Source: CAZEIW01 sp964512305 (GTDB taxonomy: Bacteria > Pseudomonadota > Gammaproteobacteria > Burkholderiales > Burkholderiaceae_F). From it: a DNA stretch of 7,113 nt. Shown here piece after piece: positions 4,852 through 7,113 of the stretch. The stretch is from contig CAZEIW010000006.1 in the NCBI GenBank assembly GCA_964512305.1, positions 1-7,113 on the forward strand. Direction: 5' to 3'. The notes under the pieces are model-generated. The model was given only the letters and a program-made list of their open reading frames with translations. It searched no databases and was not told the origin of the DNA. A program made the position numbers and the translations under genes. Within the stretch, counting starts at the first letter, position 1. Each line of letters opens with the position of its first letter.

Positions 4852-6540
4852 TCAATCGTGCGCGTAGATGTCGCGGTCCTTGGTTTCCGGCAGGAACAGC
4901 GTGCCGATCACGAAGGTCATCGCGGCGACGATGATCGGGTACCACAGCCCGTTGTAGATGTTCCCGGTGGCCGCCACGATCGCGAACGAGGTCGCCGGCA
5001 GGAAGCCGCCGAACCAGCCGTTGCCGATGTGATACGGCAGCGACAGCGACGTGTAGCGGATCCGGGTCGGGAACAGCTCGACCAGCATTGCCGCGATCGG
5101 GCCGTAGACCATGGTGACGTAGACGACCAGGATCGTCAGGATCACGACCATCATCGGCTTGTTCATCTGCTCGGGGTCGGCCTTGGTCGGATAGCCGGCC
5201 TCCTTGATCGAGTCCGTGATCGCCTTCCTGAACTCGGCCGAGGCTTTCGCGGCGTCCGGGTTCGCGGTGGCGATGTCGGCGAACGCGATGGTCTTGTCGC
5301 CGAACTTCACGACCACCGGCGTCCCGGCCGGCGCCGACTCGTTGCTGTAGCTCACCGACGAGGTCGCCAGCGTGCTCTTGGCAATATCGCAGGGCTGCGT
5401 GAACTTCGACGTGCCGACCGGGTTGAACTGCACGGCGCAGGTGTCCGGGTCGGCGACCACGACCGCGGGCGCCTTGGCCTGCGCGGCCTCGAGCGCCGGG
5501 TTGCCGTAGTGCGTCAGCATCTTGAACAGCGGGAAGTAGGTCAGCACCGCCAGCAGGCAGCCGGCCATGATGATCTTCTTGCGCCCGATGCGGTCCGACA
5601 GCGCGCCGAACACGATGAAGAACGGCGTGCCGATGACCAGCGACAGCCCGATCAGGACGTTGGCCGTGAGGCCGTCGACCTTCATCGTCTGGGTCAGGAA
5701 GAACAGCGCGTAGAACTGGCCCGTGTACCAGACCACCGCCTGCCCGGCCGTGCCGCCGAGCAGCGCCAGCAGCACGATTTTCAAGTTGCCCCAGCGCGCG
5801 AACGACTCCGTCAGCGGCGCCTTGGACATCTTTCCCTGCTCCTTGATGCGCTGGAACGCCGGCGACTCGGCCAGCGACAGCCGGATCCACACCGAGATCA
5901 GCAGCAGGAAGAAGGAGACCCAGAACGGGATGCGCCAGCCCCAGTCGTTGAAGACATCGGTGCTCATCTCTTCGCGGCAGATCACGATGATCACCAGCGA
6001 CAGCAGCAGGCCGACGGTGGCCGTGGTCTGGATCCACGACGTATAGGCGCCCCGCCTGCCGGGCGGCGCGTGCTCGCACACGTAGGTCGCCGCGCCGCCG
6101 TACTCGCCGCCGAGCGCCAGGCCCTGCAGCAGCCGCAGCGCGATCAGGACCACGGGCGCGACGACGCCCCAGGTCGCGTACGAGGGCAGCAAGCCCACCA
6201 GGAAGGTCGACATCCCCATGATCGTGATCGTGATCAGGAACGTGTACTTGCGCCCGATCAGGTCACCGAGGCGGCCGAACACGATCGCGCCGAACGGGCG
6301 CACCGCGAAGCCGGCAGCGAACGCGAGCAGCGTCATGATGAACTGCGCGGTCGGTGACAGCGGCGCGAAGAACTGCTTGGCGATTACCGCCGCCAGCGTG
6401 CCGTAGAGATAGAAGTCGTACCACTCGAAGACGGTACCGAGCGACGACGCCAGAATGACCTTGCGCTCTTCAGGGGTCATCGCGCGCGGAGTCGAATCCG
6501 GCTGACGCGACGCGGGCATCCGCCCGGCTGCTGCACTCAT
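4852..6540 (-). CDS. MHS-family MFS transporter with large periplasmic insert
   Basis: This 562-residue inner-membrane symporter belongs to the metabolite:H+ symporter group (relatives of ProP, KgtP, ShiA and citrate carriers). Twelve hydrophobic segments are visible: TM1 about 29-54, TM2 66-89, TM3 100-119, TM4 125-149, TM5 166-188, TM6 204-222, TM7 252-283, TM8 293-313, TM9 323-342, TM10 462-488, TM11 506-525, TM12 529-550. The motif GRLGDLIGRK (89-98) and its echo SDRIGRKK (315-322) mark the cytoplasmic 2-3 and 8-9 loops. EWYDFYLYG (39-47) and RPFGAIVFG (81-89) are typical of the group. Most relatives have about 430-450 residues; the excess is an insert of about 115 residues (344-461) between TM9 and TM10, predicted extracytoplasmic, with two cysteines (C368, C384). 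The substrate is unknown; a carboxylate is suggested by family and by the TctD-like neighbour. The ATG at 6540 has AAGGAG 7 nt upstream. Confidence 0.9.
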   Translation of the reverse strand: MSAAAGRMPASRQPDSTPRAMTPEERKVILASSLGTVFEWYDFYLYGTLAAVIAKQFFAPLSPTAQFIMTLLAFAAGFAVRPFGAIVFGRLGDLIGRKYTFLITITIMGMSTFLVGLLPSYATWGVVAPVVLIALRLLQGLALGGEYGGAATYVCEHAPPGRRGAYTSWIQTTATVGLLLSLVIIVICREEMSTDVFNDWGWRIPFWVSFFLLLISVWIRLSLAESPAFQRIKEQGKMSKAPLTESFARWGNLKIVLLALLGGTAGQAVVWYTGQFYALFFLTQTMKVDGLTANVLIGLSLVIGTPFFIVFGALSDRIGRKKIIMAGCLLAVLTYFPLFKMLTHYGNPALEAAQAKAPAVVVADPDTCAVQFNPVGTSKFTQPCDIAKSTLATSSVSYSNESAPAGTPVVVKFGDKTIAFADIATANPDAAKASAEFRKAITDSIKEAGYPTKADPEQMNKPMMVVILTILVVYVTMVYGPIAAMLVELFPTRIRYTSLSLPYHIGNGWFGGFLPATSFAIVAATGNIYNGLWYPIIVAAMTFVIGTLFLPETKDRDIYAHD

Positions 6541-6546
6541 GCGAAG

Positions 6547-6553
6547 TCTCCTT
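6547..6553 (-). promoter_or_regulatory. Ribosome binding site of the MHS transporter
   Basis: The minus strand carries AAGGAGA at 6553-6547, ending 6 nt before the ATG at 6540. It is the only strong Shine-Dalgarno sequence I see in the window and it fixes the transporter start over later in-frame ATGs (M8, M21). Confidence 0.8.
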
Positions 6554-6780
6554 GTCTTGCGGATGTAGTAGGCCGCTCGCGCTTTTTCTTATAGGCATGA
6601 CCCGGACGCTGGGCAGCCGCGGCGAGCATGAGCAGCGAAGCTTACACAGACCTTGCAGCGGCGGCGACTGTCGTCGCTAACGGGGTCTTCAGAAAACTTC
6701 CGACGCAGATCACGTCAACGCGTCGGTTGTGGGCGTTGCGCTGCTCGATCGATCCAACGCTGCGGCGCCGCAGCGCAGGC
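6554..6780. other. Spacer between response regulator and transporter genes
   Basis: No gene is supported. Going downstream from the regulator, a perfect 18-bp palindrome (6758-6775, CGCTGCGG repeated inverted) sits 5 nt after its stop and could form a 3'-end hairpin, though no T-run follows. A weak inverted repeat GCGAC/GTCGC lies near 6665-6678. Nearer the transporter, the minus strand has TATAAG at 6593-6588, about 48 nt before the ATG, as a possible -10 box, without a convincing -35 hexamer. The AT content rises only around 6582-6594. A transporter promoter here is likely, given about 240 nt between the genes, but it is not clearly seen. Confidence 0.4.
6758..6775. repeat. Perfect 18-bp palindrome after the regulator gene
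   Basis: CGCTGCGGCGCCGCAGCG equals its own reverse complement. It lies immediately downstream of the response-regulator stop (6783-6781). As RNA it would form a GC-only-rich hairpin with little or no loop unless central bases open. On the minus strand it is followed by TTGGATCGATCG and not by a T-run, so it may protect a 3' end or aid rho-independent pausing, but canonical termination is not supported. Confidence 0.5.
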
Positions 6781-7113
6781 TCAGGCGGCGCGCGGTCCGT
6801 CGCGCGTGCCGGGCGGTGCTTCGGTGGCGCGCTCGAGGCAATAGCCGAGGCCGCGCACGGTGGCGATCCGGATGCCGCCCGGCTCGAGCTTCTTGCGCAG
6901 CCGATGCACGTAGACCTCGATCGCGTTGGTGCTGACTTCCTCGCCCCACTCGCACAGCTGATCGACCAGTTGCTCCTTGCTGACCAGCCGTCCGGAGCGC
7001 TGCAGCAGCGTCTCGAGCAGGCCGAGCTCGCGCGCCGACAGATCGAGCGGCTGGTCGTCGATCGACGCCACGCGCCCGACCTGGTCGAGCGTCAGCGCCC
7101 CGTGGCGAAGCAC
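6781..7113 (-). CDS. tctD: TctD-like OmpR/PhoB-family response regulator, C-terminal part
   Basis: Only the last 111 codons are inside the window; the gene continues past the right edge, where the receiver domain with the phospho-acceptor aspartate should lie. What is seen is a complete winged-helix effector domain: LSARELGLLETLLQRSGRLV, then SKEQLVDQLCEWGEEVSTNA, the recognition-helix region IEVYVHRLRKKLEPGGIRI and the wing ATVRGLGYCLE. The text is very close, from memory, to TctD regulators of Burkholderiales, which control tricarboxylate transport; QseB/PmrA-like regulators are the main alternative. The tail after GYCLE (about 16 residues, ERATEAPPGTRDGPRAA) is disordered-looking. The window opens at a GTG codon, but this is internal, not a start. 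No sensor-kinase gene follows downstream; the next gene is the MHS transporter. Confidence 0.85.
   Translation of the reverse strand: MLRHGALTLDQVGRVASIDDQPLDLSARELGLLETLLQRSGRLVSKEQLVDQLCEWGEEVSTNAIEVYVHRLRKKLEPGGIRIATVRGLGYCLERATEAPPGTRDGPRAA

Noticed and set aside
4765..6357. Plus-strand open frame (530 codons) opposite the transporter
   Set aside because: Its product is Arg/Asp/Gln/His-rich, typical of the antisense frame of a GC-rich membrane-protein gene, and it starts by reading across a terminator.
6588..6593. TATAAG as -10 box of a transporter promoter
   Set aside because: No acceptable -35 hexamer at 16-18 nt and only a five-of-six match, so it is mentioned only in the spacer description and not called as a promoter.

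Overview
The window is GC-rich, chromosomal-looking sequence with every gene on the minus strand. Protein sequences and gene order (miaB-phoH/ybeZ-ybeY-corC, a TctD-type response regulator, an MHS-family transporter with a large insert) suggest a betaproteobacterium of the Burkholderiales type. This rests on remembered family resemblance, not on a search.

Layout, read right to left in the direction of transcription: (1) 7113-6781, C-terminal DNA-binding half of an OmpR/PhoB-family response regulator resembling TctD, cut by the window edge. (2) 6540-4852, a 12-helix metabolite:H+ symporter (MHS family of the major facilitator superfamily) carrying an extra domain of about 115 residues between helices 9 and 10, followed by a clear intrinsic terminator (4833-4805). 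(3) 4710-4634, a tRNA with anticodon CAU (probably elongator Met), preceded by a perfect TATAAT box. (4) 4450-3053 miaB, then 3042-1978 phoH (ybeZ), 1981-1319 ybeY and 1138-239 corC (ybeX). These form the conserved RNA-maturation/envelope operon, with a 10-nt gap, an ATGA overlap and a 180-nt gap at successive junctions. (5) 196-99, a cloverleaf-shaped palindromic repeat, after which a short open frame starting at 43 runs off the left edge where lnt would be expected.

How the genes fit together: MiaB thiomethylates A37 of tRNAs reading UNN codons, YbeY is an rRNA-processing endoribonuclease, the PhoH-like ATPase YbeZ is its usual partner, and CorC is a CBS-domain protein tied to Mg2+/Co2+ handling. 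The right-hand part looks like a separate unit, a carboxylate-type uptake transporter beside a TctD-like regulator.

I see no CRISPR array, phage, insertion sequence or defence or biosynthetic system. The content is mainly conserved housekeeping. The most unusual items are the intergenic cloverleaf repeat, the extracytoplasmic insert in the symporter, the uncertain long YbeY N-terminus, and the hairpin-rich leader between the tRNA and miaB.
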